DNA of 64,000 nt from Methylophaga sulfidovorans. GTDB taxonomy: Bacteria; Pseudomonadota; Gammaproteobacteria; Nitrosococcales; Methylophagaceae. The notes under the pieces are model-generated. The model did not search any database, was not told the DNA's origin, and saw only the letters and a program-made list of their open reading frames with translations. Made by a program: the position numbers and the translations under genes. The stretch's first letter is position 1, and each line of letters starts with the position of its first letter. Of this stretch, positions 46,584 to 56,799 are shown one piece after another. The DNA is taken from contig NZ_FOSH01000007.1 in the NCBI RefSeq assembly GCF_900114205.1, positions 124,001-188,000 of the forward strand. Direction: 5' to 3'.

Positions 46584-47933
46584 CTACCATTTCGCTTGAG
46601 CGCGGAATTTGATAGCTGATGGTTCAACACCATCTCTTGCTGCATTGTCAGACTCGAAGTTCGTTACTGTGCTGTAATCCAGCATCAGACGAATGTTTTT
46701 AACTGGGATATAGTTCAAACCAACAGTCCACATATCTGCTTGCTGATTATCAGCATTGTCATCGATCTCAGTCGTTTCAAAACGTGTAGCAATCTGCCAT
46801 GCACCATATGAATTCTTAGGTGATACACCATCCCATAAACCGTGTTTCATCTTCATTGATTCGCCAGTTAAGTAATAACCAGCTTCAACTGAATATGAGT
46901 CAATATCAATGTCACCTAACGCATCATTGCTGTCGGCAGTGAAACCGTTATACTCAGCTAATACGTGGAATGAACCAAAGATACCAACAGCATCTACACC
47001 ATAAGCATCACTGCCATCGAACTGTGAAGCATTAAGTGTTCTTGCTTGAATTTTCTGAGGATCAGTATGGGCAGTTAAGTGATTGTTGAAATCAAACTTA
47101 TCAGCATTCGAGCTAGTAGTCATGTAGCCGGCGCCTAACTGAACTAAATGAGCACTGTCAGCCATATATGGCAAAACTGTACCGCGAACGGCGACTGTAG
47201 TACCGTTTGCAGATTCTTCTGCTTCACCACCACCTATTGAGCCTTGAGTCACAGAGGTTGCTAAAGACCACATACCACCATCAATTTTACCTACTAAACC
47301 ACTTTGACGAGCTGGTGAAGTGATTTTGTCAGCATAGAAAGGACGATCGATGAACGTCATATATTTACTGCTCGCAGCAGTGTTAAAACCAAATGCGATT
47401 TGTGATTGCCCCATTTTCAGGTTGGCTTTGTTACCACCTAATTTGGTGTTGTATGCAACAAACGCGTCTTTGATTGAAGTATCACCTTCAGCGAAGTCAC
47501 CTTCAAATTTATAATCCCAATCGTAAATGCTGCCTTCAAAACCTAAACGAGCGCGGCGTAATTCAGAACCGTGGTATTCATCACCACCGTCACCATCTGT
47601 AGACATTGCGTCCCACATAACACGACCGATTGGTTGGAAAGACCACGCACCATCACGGCTTTCAATTTTGATTTTGCCATCAGTGGTAATTTTTGGCATA
47701 TCAGCAGTCGCTTCGGCTACTTGTTTTTTTACTTCAGCTTGAGCGGCATCTGTTTTTTCTTTATCGGCAGCTGCAGCATTTTTGAGCATGTTGTAGTCTT
47801 CAGCACTAATGGTGCCTTTGTCACGAAGAACTTTTAACAAGTCAGCCATCGCTTCGTTATTTGCCTGTGCAGGCAACATTGCTGCACCAAACAAGGTACC
47901 GGCAATTAATAAAGATGTAGTTTTCAATTTCAA
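46584..47933 (-). CDS. Outer-membrane porin of the OprP/OprO phosphate-selective type
   Basis: The 449-residue protein has a signal peptide (KLKTTSLLIAGTLFGAAMLP, cleaved near AQA) and a short helical or coiled-coil N-terminal region (MADLLKVLRDKGTISAEDY). A beta-barrel follows, with LRRARLGFEGSIYDWDYKFE, QSQIAFGFNTAASSKYMTFI and a C-terminal KFRAQAKW ending in an aromatic residue. This matches the OprP/OprO family. The start is TTG at 47933, with AGAGGA 7 nt upstream; a longer frame from 48011 lacks a signal peptide at its N terminus. The Pho-box-like site upstream supports phosphate as substrate, but other anions are possible. Confidence 0.9.
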   Translation of the reverse strand: MKLKTTSLLIAGTLFGAAMLPAQANNEAMADLLKVLRDKGTISAEDYNMLKNAAAADKEKTDAAQAEVKKQVAEATADMPKITTDGKIKIESRDGAWSFQPIGRVMWDAMSTDGDGGDEYHGSELRRARLGFEGSIYDWDYKFEGDFAEGDTSIKDAFVAYNTKLGGNKANLKMGQSQIAFGFNTAASSKYMTFIDRPFYADKITSPARQSGLVGKIDGGMWSLATSVTQGSIGGGEAEESANGTTVAVRGTVLPYMADSAHLVQLGAGYMTTSSNADKFDFNNHLTAHTDPQKIQARTLNASQFDGSDAYGVDAVGIFGSFHVLAEYNGFTADSNDALGDIDIDSYSVEAGYYLTGESMKMKHGLWDGVSPKNSYGAWQIATRFETTEIDDNADNQQADMWTVGLNYIPVKNIRLMLDYSTVTNFESDNAARDGVEPSAIKFRAQAKW

Positions 47934-48023
47934 GGGACTATCCTCTGGTTGGTTTATCAATTCGGTAAGAGCCGAAGTCCCGCACACCTTATGCTCGTAA
48001 TGTTTCAGCATGATGAAGAAAAC

Positions 48024-48041
48024 GTTACAGTTTTGTGACAG
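48024..48041 (-). promoter_or_regulatory. Pho-box-like site upstream of the porin
   Basis: On the minus strand CTGTCAC-AAAA-CTGTAAC gives two 7-bp direct repeats with a 4-bp spacer, the arrangement bound by PhoB (consensus CTGTCAT repeats 11 bp apart). It lies about 90 bp before the porin start. A clear -10 was not found. Confidence 0.65.
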
Positions 48042-48150
48042 TGATACAAATCGTGATTTTTGTTGTATTTAAGCGACATTTGCGATCAGGGCTTGAAATC
48101 AGGAAAGTCGCACCAATATCCATAGTTATAACTATTCCGGTGGACGTCTT

Positions 48151-48624
48151 ATGTTTCGATTTTTATTTCTCCTGTTTTTAATTGTTCCCATCGTTGAAAT
48201 CTATGTTTTGATTCAGGTTGGCGATGTAATTGGTGCATTGCCAACAGTTTTGCTGGTGGTTGCGACAGCTGTGCTGGGGGTATTCCTTCTACGACTTCAA
48301 GGCTTTCAAACACTACAAAGGGCACAGCAATCATTGGCTAGTGGTCAAATCCCTGCTACTGAGATGTTAGAAGGTGTGTGTCTGGTCATCGCCGGTGCGA
48401 TGTTGTTAACGCCGGGTTTTGTGACAGATACGTTGGGCTTTTTATTATTAGTTCCTGGCATTAGAAGATCGGTCATCAAACAGATGGCGAAGAACAGTCG
48501 CGTTTTTTACACACAAAGGCAGAGTGGTGCTTTTTCACAACAACGCTATCGCTCAGATTATCGTGACGGTGAGGTGATTGATGGCGAAGTGGTCGATGAG
48601 GATGATAAACACCATCTTCGATAA
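48151..48624 (+). CDS. fxsA: FxsA family inner-membrane protein
   Basis: This 157-residue protein has three or four hydrophobic segments in its first 110 residues: FRFLFLLFLIVPIVEIYVLI, TVLLVVATAVLGVFLLRLQG and LTPGFVTDTLGFLLLVPGIR. A polar acidic tail follows. It is the FxsA family, named for suppression of phage T7 exclusion by the F plasmid in E. coli. The cellular function is unclear. As in E. coli, it lies just upstream of groES-groEL, in the same direction. Confidence 0.92.
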   Translation: MFRFLFLLFLIVPIVEIYVLIQVGDVIGALPTVLLVVATAVLGVFLLRLQGFQTLQRAQQSLASGQIPATEMLEGVCLVIAGAMLLTPGFVTDTLGFLLLVPGIRRSVIKQMAKNSRVFYTQRQSGAFSQQRYRSDYRDGEVIDGEVVDEDDKHHLR

Positions 48625-48653
48625 AAATTTTTTAAATTTTTTTGCTTAGTCCC

Positions 48654-48683
48654 CTTGAAAGCAGGTTTTGCAACCCCATTGTA
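48654..48683 (+). promoter_or_regulatory. Sigma-32 heat-shock promoter of groES-groEL
   Basis: CTTGAAA (48654-48660), a 13-bp spacer and CCCCATTGTA (48674-48683) match the sigma-32 consensus almost perfectly. It lies 58 bp before the groES start. No CIRCE element is visible. Confidence 0.92.
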
Positions 48684-48740
48684 TGAGTTCCCTACAATTT
48701 AAGTTAGTCATTAAATAGACATTTTTCGGAGGAAATACAG

Positions 48741-49031
48741 ATGAATCTTCGTCCCCTTCATGATCGTGTGATTGTTCGTCGCATGGAAGAAGAAACAATG
48801 AGCGCTGGCGGTATCGTTATCCCTGATAACGCCGCAGAAAAACCATCTCGCGGTGAAATCCTGGCTGCTGGTGATGGCAAAATTACAGATTCAGGCGAAG
48901 TTCGCCCTTTGGCGGTAAAAGTGGGTGACAAAGTACTGTTTGGCAAATATGCCGGTACTGAAGTTAAGGTTGACGGTGAAGAACTGTTAGTCATGCGTGA
49001 AGATGACATTGTTGCTGTCATCGAAGCCTAA
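48741..49031 (+). CDS. groES: Co-chaperonin GroES
   Basis: GroES caps the GroEL ring during protein folding. The 96-residue protein has the full family sequence: [17 protein letters not shown], the mobile loop [12 protein letters not shown] and [20 protein letters not shown] strong GGAGG precedes the ATG. It is read from the sigma-32-type promoter and is followed by groEL after 47 bp. Confidence 0.98.
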   Translation: MNLRPLHDRVIVRRMEEETMSAGGIVIPDNAAEKPSRGEILAAGDGKITDSGEVRPLAVKVGDKVLFGKYAGTEVKVDGEELLVMREDDIVAVIEA

Positions 49032-49057
49032 TCCCTGGATTCATTTGCTTTGATTAA

Positions 49058-50716
<1,659 letters not shown>

Positions 50717-50738
50717 CCATCAGATAGCCTTGTATGCT

Positions 50739-50771
50739 AAAAAAGCCCCGGCCAATGCCGGGGCTTTTTTT
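50739..50771. terminator. Strong bidirectional terminator after groEL
   Basis: GCCCCGGC and GCCGGGGC pair around CAAT, followed by seven T and preceded by six A. The mscL stop codon overlaps the T-run, so it ends both convergent transcripts. Confidence 0.93.
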
Positions 50772-51219
50772 ATGCGATTTCAGATGTGCAGCATGGGCAA
50801 CGCGTTGCTTTAATTGGAATTGAGGAAAAACATTTTGGACATTCTTTTTCTGTGATGGGAGTCGGTTCAGCTTCTTGCTCTCGTTGTAGTTTATTAATAG
50901 AACGAATCAGTAAGAACACGGCAAAAGCAACGATGAGGAAGCTAATCACGGCATTGATGAATATGCCGTAACTAATCACAACCGCGCCAGCCTCTTGTGC
51001 TGTTGCTAATGTGGTGTATGGACCCGCCGTAGCGCCTTCTTTAAGTGTCACAAATAAATCGGTAAAATCAACGCCGCCCAGTAATAGACCAACAGGGGGC
51101 ATGATGACATCTGTGACAAGACTTTTTACGATCGTGCCAAAAGCACCACCAATGATAATCCCTACAGCCATGTCAATGACATTGCCCCGCATGGCAAACA
51201 CTTTAAATTCTTTTAACAT
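50770..51219 (-). CDS. mscL: Large-conductance mechanosensitive channel MscL
   Basis: MscL opens under membrane tension to release solutes on osmotic downshock. The 149-residue protein has [20 protein letters not shown], the first pore helix [20 protein letters not shown] and the second helix [20 protein letters not shown]. The C terminus carries a small zinc-ribbon-like motif (CPKCFSS, RCPCC) seen in many MscL proteins but not in E. coli. The upstream 5' region faces the cobalamin riboswitch unit. Confidence 0.96.
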   Translation of the reverse strand: MLKEFKVFAMRGNVIDMAVGIIIGGAFGTIVKSLVTDVIMPPVGLLLGGVDFTDLFVTLKEGATAGPYTTLATAQEAGAVVISYGIFINAVISFLIVAFAVFLLIRSINKLQREQEAEPTPITEKECPKCFSSIPIKATRCPCCTSEIA

Positions 51220-51384
51220 CCCTCTATTCCTCTTTGTTATTTTAGTTTTATCACTGAAAAGAATCTCTGTTTATAGGTGAGACTCAGTTTGATAGTAGTC
51301 ACAGGATGAATTCTTTGTCTAGCATCCATGTTATTCATATGGAGGCATACCTCTTGAACGACGCGAGAATTTATGTAAAAGGTC

Positions 51385-51414
51385 TTGGTGGCCATTGCTC
51401 TATATACGTATAAT
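51385..51414 (+). promoter_or_regulatory. Sigma-70 promoter of the riboswitch-controlled unit
   Basis: TTGGTG (51385-51390), an 18-bp spacer and a perfect TATAAT (51409-51414) predict transcription from about 51421, just at the first riboswitch stem. The region 51220-51384 upstream shows nothing else I can name. Confidence 0.7.
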
Positions 51415-51422
51415 TAGCCGCT

Positions 51423-51586
51423 TTATGGTCTCTCAATAGAGTTAAAAGGGAATTCTTAATTGAAGCTGTCCCCGCAACTGTATACGTGAAGTTTCCGACA
51501 ACGAGTATGTGAAGCCACTGAAATTATTCTGATTTTGGGAAGGTGAGTCGGAAATGTTGAAGCGTGAGCCAGGATATCTGCCATAA
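51423..51586 (+). ncRNA. Cobalamin riboswitch
   Basis: The conserved blocks of the adenosylcobalamin-type aptamer appear in order: GTTAAAAGGGAA (51441), GCTGTCCCCGCAACTGTA (51465-51482), GAAGCCACTG (51511), GGGAAGGTGAGTCGG (51537) and the B12 box AGCCAGGATATCTGCC (51567-51582). Closing stem P1 is TTATGG (51423-51428) with CCATAA (51581-51586). About 130 nt separate it from the downstream start; I see no clear intrinsic terminator there, so control may act on translation. High B12 should shut off the following genes. Confidence 0.93.
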
Positions 51587-51717
51587 AAACGTTGTTTTCC
51601 GATGGCCGGGGTGTGCGATTGGAGCGGGAAACCGTTTAACGGCGAATCCTCTTTGAGTTGTTAAATGAGGTCAGTCTGTCGTGACGATGTTTGATAACTC
51701 AGTGTGTTTATTTATTG

Positions 51718-54700
51718 ATGGAAAGCGCTGTGTTAACCCGAATTTTTCTTAGTTTTCTCTTATTTTTCTTTACTTCCTCAGCTATGGCTGAGCAGTTATT
51801 GCTTATTGTTACACCTCGAAATGTACCGGAAGTGGTATCAGGTGCCCATGAGTTTTTGAAACAACCGTCTATCTCATCAACCTCTGTACAAATACGCACT
51901 ACTGAGCAGTGGCAAGACTTAAACTCAAATCAACAAGTAGCCTTATTGAAGCAGTCAGCTCTGGTTTTTGCTGGTGGGGTGTTTGGCGAAACAGCCAATC
52001 AACTGGTGGAGCATAGCAAAAAAGGTCTGCTAAAAAATCTTATCGCATTGCATAGCGATCAGCGTCTTATGGGCGCGTCTAGTTTGAACAGTCATCCCAT
52101 CTTAAATGGGCCTCCTGACAAACTAATGCAGCATCCAGATCCCACGCTATCGACAGAACAATGGATGGCGTTGCTATTAGAACAATATCCTGCACAGAAA
52201 TCCTGGTTAATTTCGCGATTTTTTTGGCTGGGAAGAAATAGTGAGAATATGCAAGGTCTGATCAACCACCTGCATCATCTTGTTCAGAATGAAACTACAA
52301 CTGAGCGTCCTCAGTTGGCAGCACAGCTCAGGCTTTATTATCAAGACAAAATCATCTTGCCAGATCAGTTTGCGTTTTCAGCAAAACCTTCATGGGTTGT
52401 GTTACTGGACTATGAAACAGGGGAACGTCCAGGAGAAAAGGCATTACTGGATGCTGTTTGCCAACAAGTCGTTGATAAAAATACCGGCTGTGTGTCAGTA
52501 CTTACTGCCTGGGGTGATGCTAGTTTATCAGCCATCAAGTTATTAGCTGAGAATAAATCACACATTAGTTCAGTTGTGTCTCTGCAAGACTTTGTTATTG
52601 GCGGATCGGAGCATCGGCAGATGGTAACCGACGAATTAAAAAAACTGAATGTACCGGTGATAAAAGCGATGCGTTTAAGTGACAGTACCCGGGCTGAATG
52701 GGAGCTGTCAGAAGCAGGTATCAGTTGGGATTCTGTTCACTATCGCGTCGCCATGCCTGAGTTACAAGGGCTGTCTCAGCCAATGGTGGTTGCTACGATG
52801 ACTCCTGCTGAGGTGGATAAACTCACTGGTGCCAGACTCGCTTTTTCAGAGCCTGTAGAGTCACAAGTCACATTATTAGCTCAGCGACTAAAACGCTGGC
52901 AACAATTACAAAATAAAGCGAATCAGGATAAAAAAGTCGCGATTATCTATTACAACCATCCACCTGGTCGCCACAATATCGGTGCTGATAATTTAAACGT
53001 CGTAGAGTCCTTGTTCGATATTCTGAATTCTCTCAAAAACCAAGGGTATAACACCGGTGAATTACCAGCGACCTCAGCTGAGTTACTTGACTTATTACAG
53101 CAACGAGGTGTGAATCTACCTGAAGACCAGGCTGCTTTAGCTGCCATGTCATCACTAGTGAATACTGTTGATAGCAAAACCTATCAAAGCTGGTTTCAAA
53201 CATTACCGGAATCATTACAACAAGAAATGGTCAATGGGCCGCTGGGTTTATTACATGCCAATCTGAAACAAGCTAAAGCGTTGAATGACCCAACCATTGC
53301 GACTCATTTATTAGCTCGAGTAATGGAAGATATCCGCCATGTTGTCGATGGTGCCGATCATGCTGGTCGTGACCGTGTGTTGCAATTACTCAGTCAGCTA
53401 CAAACCCTCTACCAGCAACCTTTAGCAACTATTGATTGGCAACAGGCTGAGCAATTAATTACCGCCATCAGCCAGCAATGGATAGAAGGCGTCAGAGGCT
53501 GGGGCGAAGCGCCGGGAAATGTGATGGTTTATGACGATAAAATCCTGATTCCTGGTATTCAGTTTGGCAATATCTTTGTCGGTCCACAGCCTCCAAGAGG
53601 CTGGGAGCTAAATGAAGAGTTATTACATGCTAATTTATCCTTCCCGCCGCCACACCAATATCTGGCGTTTTATCAGTGGCTGCGAAATACCTTCCATGCC
53701 GATGCCTTAGTGCATCTGGGACGTCATTCAACCTATGAGTTTTTACCTCGCCATCGTGTGGGTATGGCTGATAATGATTATCCTCAGGCGATTTTAGGTG
53801 ACTTGCCGAGTATCTACCCTTATATCGTTGATGGTGTGGGTGAAGGTATTCAAGCGAAACGTCGCGGCCTCGCAGTGATGATTGATCACCTCACCCCACC
53901 TCTGGCCAGCACTGAGTTGTATGATCAATTACTGGAATTACGGCAGGTCGTTGAAAGTTATGAAGCTGCACCTGTTAATGCCGGCGCCATGCGTGATCGG
54001 GCTATTGATGAAATGAAGCGGTTAATCGCTAAACTCAATCTGGAAGACGAACTTACGGCGAATATGGCGGCTGAGCTGGAAGTGCGTGGCCTGAGTTCAT
54101 TTGAACAGGTAGATGATGATTTATTAGTGCATGAAATCGGCCATTACCTGACCACGTTACAGGAAGATTTTATGCCCTTGGGGTTACATGTTTTCGGTCG
54201 CGATTGGTCTGAACAAGCGATTCAAACCATGCTTACCTCAATGAACAACGGTAAACAAAATACTGAGGACTGGGAGCCTCTTCTACGCGAGTCACCTGCG
54301 GCAGAAATGTCGTCATTACTGGCAGCTTTGGATGGTCAATTTGTTGAGCCGGGTAAAGGTAATGATCCGATTCGTACGCCATCGGCTTTACCTACGGGGC
54401 GTAATTTCTATGCCTTAGATGATAGCTTGATTCCATCACGTTTAGGTTACAAAGTCGGTATCGCATTAGCAGAAAAAGCCCGTGCAGAAACTTCAGCAAA
54501 AAATGTTCAGGACAGTGATGCCTTAGTGTTATGGGCATCCGATGTGGTGCGTGATGAGGGCGCGATGATTGCGTTTGCCTACGATATGCTGGGGGTGAAA
54601 CCGACCTGGAATAGTCGTGGGATTTTTAGCGGATTGGAACGTTTGGATCTTTCTTCATCAGCGTCACCTCATCCCCGAATTCGCCGAGATATGTTGTTGA

Positions 54701-56040
54701 CCACCTCTGGTCTATTCCGTGATTTGTACGGCTCACAGCTTATTTGGTTAGAGCAAGCTGTATTAATGGCACTGGATGCCTCTTCTGGTTTGATACGTCG
54801 TGACTATCCGGCATTAACCTTATCTTTAAATGCAGCTCTAGACCGTTTACAGGTCAATGAAAAACCTGGATTTGAATTATTGGAACAGAATCAGGTCGCT
54901 GCCCGTTGGGTGGCTGATGCCAGTGCGGCATTACGTGCAGGAGTATCAGGAAAACAAGCTGGCCTCATGGCAAGTTACCGTATTTTTGGTGCACCTCCCG
55001 GTGCTTATGGTGCCGGTGTGAATCGCCTGGTCGAGCGCTCTGGTGCCTGGGAAAATCGTGAAGAAGTGGCGCAAACCTATATTCATCGTATGGGCCATGC
55101 TTATGGTGCAGAACTGGACGGTCAGGCGCAGCAGGCATTATTTCAACAGCGGCTGCAACATGTTGGTCAGACTTATCTGGGACGAGCCAGCAATCTGTAT
55201 GGCGTGATGGATAACAATGATGCTTTTGACTATCTGGGCGGTTTAAGTCTGGCTATTGAAACCACAAGGGGGCAAGCACCGGATAGTTATATTCTGGCGC
55301 ACAGTGATACCACAGATTTACGGGTTGATCCTTTACAGACCGTATTATTGGGTGAGCTGCGTGGTCGCTATCTCAATCCACAATGGCTTAAACCTCTGAT
55401 GGCTGAAGGTTATGCCGGTGCACGTACGATGGGCAGTGAGTTCTTAGAATATTTATGGGGCTGGCAGGTGACTAATCCCGGCATTGTGAAAAGCTGGGTA
55501 TGGGATGAAGTCAAACGCGTGTATGTCGATGATGGCCTAGACTTGGGCTTAGATGACTTTCTTGAGCTAGATCATAATGTCCATGTGAAAAGTAATATGC
55601 TGGCGATTATGCTGGTTGCGGCTCATAAGGGTTTTTGGCAGAGCGATGAGGCTACCTTGCAACAACTGGCACAGCAGTTCACCGATTTAGTCTCAGCAAA
55701 TGGTTTGCCGGGAAGTGGTCATACCTCACCATCGCATCCCATGTATATCTGGTTGAACGATTACCTGGATGAATCTCATCAACAGCAATTAGCTGAGGTA
55801 TTGAATGCGGCAAGAATGCCGGAAACCGATATCGCTGATGCGCCAAGTCATATTGCTGAAATCACCGAGCAAACAGCGACTCAGCCTGAGCAAGAGACAA
55901 ATTCATCCGAAGAACAACACCAAGATCAATCGCAGCAGCAACGCTTCTGGCTATATTTGATATTAGGTCTGGTGGCTTTATTAGTACTGGCCGGTATCGC
56001 AAAAGGTATGCGGGCACCAGTTGCCAAGGTGAAGGAGTAA
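51718..56040 (+). CDS. CobN-like chelatase with signal peptide and C-terminal membrane anchor
   Basis: This 1440-residue member of the CobN/magnesium-chelatase H family is recognised by PGNVMVYDDKILIPGIQFGN, GPQPPRGWELNEELL, PPPHQYLAFYQWLR, GEGIQAKRRGLAVMIDHLTPP and, near the C terminus, SWVWDEVKRVYVDDGLDLGL. Unlike cytosolic CobN it begins with a signal peptide (LTRIFLSFLLFFFTSSAMAE) and ends with a Gln/Glu-rich linker and one membrane segment (about 1410-1430), so the body faces the periplasm. Where CobN has HGNLEWLP, this has HSTYEFLP (about 668). HmuS of Bacteroides haem operons is a comparable CobN relative. The start is ATG 51718; GTG 51730 is an alternative. The B12 riboswitch upstream implies a cobalt or corrinoid substrate, which is inference. 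Confidence 0.88.
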   Translation: MESAVLTRIFLSFLLFFFTSSAMAEQLLLIVTPRNVPEVVSGAHEFLKQPSISSTSVQIRTTEQWQDLNSNQQVALLKQSALVFAGGVFGETANQLVEHSKKGLLKNLIALHSDQRLMGASSLNSHPILNGPPDKLMQHPDPTLSTEQWMALLLEQYPAQKSWLISRFFWLGRNSENMQGLINHLHHLVQNETTTERPQLAAQLRLYYQDKIILPDQFAFSAKPSWVVLLDYETGERPGEKALLDAVCQQVVDKNTGCVSVLTAWGDASLSAIKLLAENKSHISSVVSLQDFVIGGSEHRQMVTDELKKLNVPVIKAMRLSDSTRAEWELSEAGISWDSVHYRVAMPELQGLSQPMVVATMTPAEVDKLTGARLAFSEPVESQVTLLAQRLKRWQQLQNKANQDKKVAIIYYNHPPGRHNIGADNLNVVESLFDILNSLKNQGYNTGELPATSAELLDLLQQRGVNLPEDQAALAAMSSLVNTVDSKTYQSWFQTLPESLQQEMVNGPLGLLHANLKQAKALNDPTIATHLLARVMEDIRHVVDGADHAGRDRVLQLLSQLQTLYQQPLATIDWQQAEQLITAISQQWIEGVRGWGEAPGNVMVYDDKILIPGIQFGNIFVGPQPPRGWELNEELLHANLSFPPPHQYLAFYQWLRNTFHADALVHLGRHSTYEFLPRHRVGMADNDYPQAILGDLPSIYPYIVDGVGEGIQAKRRGLAVMIDHLTPPLASTELYDQLLELRQVVESYEAAPVNAGAMRDRAIDEMKRLIAKLNLEDELTANMAAELEVRGLSSFEQVDDDLLVHEIGHYLTTLQEDFMPLGLHVFGRDWSEQAIQTMLTSMNNGKQNTEDWEPLLRESPAAEMSSLLAALDGQFVEPGKGNDPIRTPSALPTGRNFYALDDSLIPSRLGYKVGIALAEKARAETSAKNVQDSDALVLWASDVVRDEGAMIAFAYDMLGVKPTWNSRGIFSGLERLDLSSSASPHPRIRRDMLLTTSGLFRDLYGSQLIWLEQAVLMALDASSGLIRRDYPALTLSLNAALDRLQVNEKPGFELLEQNQVAARWVADASAALRAGVSGKQAGLMASYRIFGAPPGAYGAGVNRLVERSGAWENREEVAQTYIHRMGHAYGAELDGQAQQALFQQRLQHVGQTYLGRASNLYGVMDNNDAFDYLGGLSLAIETTRGQAPDSYILAHSDTTDLRVDPLQTVLLGELRGRYLNPQWLKPLMAEGYAGARTMGSEFLEYLWGWQVTNPGIVKSWVWDEVKRVYVDDGLDLGLDDFLELDHNVHVKSNMLAIMLVAAHKGFWQSDEATLQQLAQQFTDLVSANGLPGSGHTSPSHPMYIWLNDYLDESHQQQLAEVLNAARMPETDIADAPSHIAEITEQTATQPEQETNSSEEQHQDQSQQQRFWLYLILGLVALLVLAGIAKGMRAPVAKVKE

Positions 56041-56043
56041 GTT

Positions 56044-56490
56044 ATGTTGAGTTCACAGTCAATCGGTGTAATGCATCACTTAGTCGGATTTTTATTAGAA
56101 CCGGTGATATGGGCACTGATGTTATTTGCCGCCTTGAGTATTATTGATATTGGTATTGCACTGGCCGAACGCTTTTCAGGTTTGAAAAAGTGGCAAGCAT
56201 CAGGTCAGGTTGAGGCCTTTGAAAAATTAGCATTTAAACGTATTGAGCGTAGTGACTTTTTAGCCAGAATTGCTCCTATGCTCGGTTTGATGGGTACATT
56301 GATACCGCTTGGGCCCGGGTTATCTGCTCTAGGTAATGGTGAGTTAAGTATCTTAACGACAGCCATGAGTGTGGCCTTTGATACCACGGTCCTGGGTCTG
56401 TTTGTTGGCATTATCGGTTTTGTTCTGGGGCGATTAAGACGCCGTTGGTATGACGAGATTTTAACGACTATGGAGCAAGCTCATGGCTAG
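56044..56490 (+). CDS. MotA/TolQ/ExbB-type proton channel protein
   Basis: This 148-residue membrane protein has segments at about 18-38, 75-95 and 108-130. The TolQ/ExbB signature is visible: RIAPMLGLMGTLIPLGPGLSALG followed by AMSVAFDTTVLGLFVGIIGFV. It is shorter than ExbB or TolQ (about 230-250). It starts 3 bp after the chelatase stop with AGGAG in place, and overlaps the DUF2149 gene by 8 bp. With that partner it should form a proton-driven motor for the chelatase. Confidence 0.85.
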   Translation: MLSSQSIGVMHHLVGFLLEPVIWALMLFAALSIIDIGIALAERFSGLKKWQASGQVEAFEKLAFKRIERSDFLARIAPMLGLMGTLIPLGPGLSALGNGELSILTTAMSVAFDTTVLGLFVGIIGFVLGRLRRRWYDEILTTMEQAHG

Positions 56491-56797
56491 ACGCTGGCGA
56501 CATAGTCGATTTGATGGCAATGACGATGAGCCACTGGGCCCTATGGCTAACTTATTAGACTTAATGCTGGTGTTTGCTTGTGGTTTGATTGCAGCTTTAA
56601 TTTCTATGAGTAGTCAGCTCCAAGAGCATTTTCAGGCAGAAGCAAAACAGGCGGATCATGCTTTGACAGAATTGCAGTCGATGAAAGAATTACCCCAGTT
56701 ACCGGAAGGTATGCAAGGTGGTGCTGAGGGGTATGAATCTGTCGGTCAAGTTTATCGTGATCCAAAAACCGGCAAGTTAATCATGATTGGGCAGTAA
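56483..56797 (+). CDS. DUF2149 protein, ExbD-like membrane partner
   Basis: This 104-residue protein has a short basic N terminus, one membrane segment (about 24-42) and a C-terminal domain outside the membrane. The segment start, NLLDLMLVFACGLIAAL, resembles the ExbD/TolR pattern in which an Asp at about position 25 carries the proton; here it is Asp26. DUF2149 genes are known neighbours of ExbB-like and CobN-like genes. The 8-bp overlap with the channel gene argues for equal, coupled synthesis. The ExbD comparison is mine and needs a profile search. Confidence 0.78.
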   Translation: MARRWRHSRFDGNDDEPLGPMANLLDLMLVFACGLIAALISMSSQLQEHFQAEAKQADHALTELQSMKELPQLPEGMQGGAEGYESVGQVYRDPKTGKLIMIGQ

Positions 56798-56799
56798 AT

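Noticed and set aside
51590-51717. Intrinsic terminator as expression platform of the riboswitch
   Set aside because: CCGTT/AACGG and nearby stems are short and no T-run follows, so I could not support a terminator.
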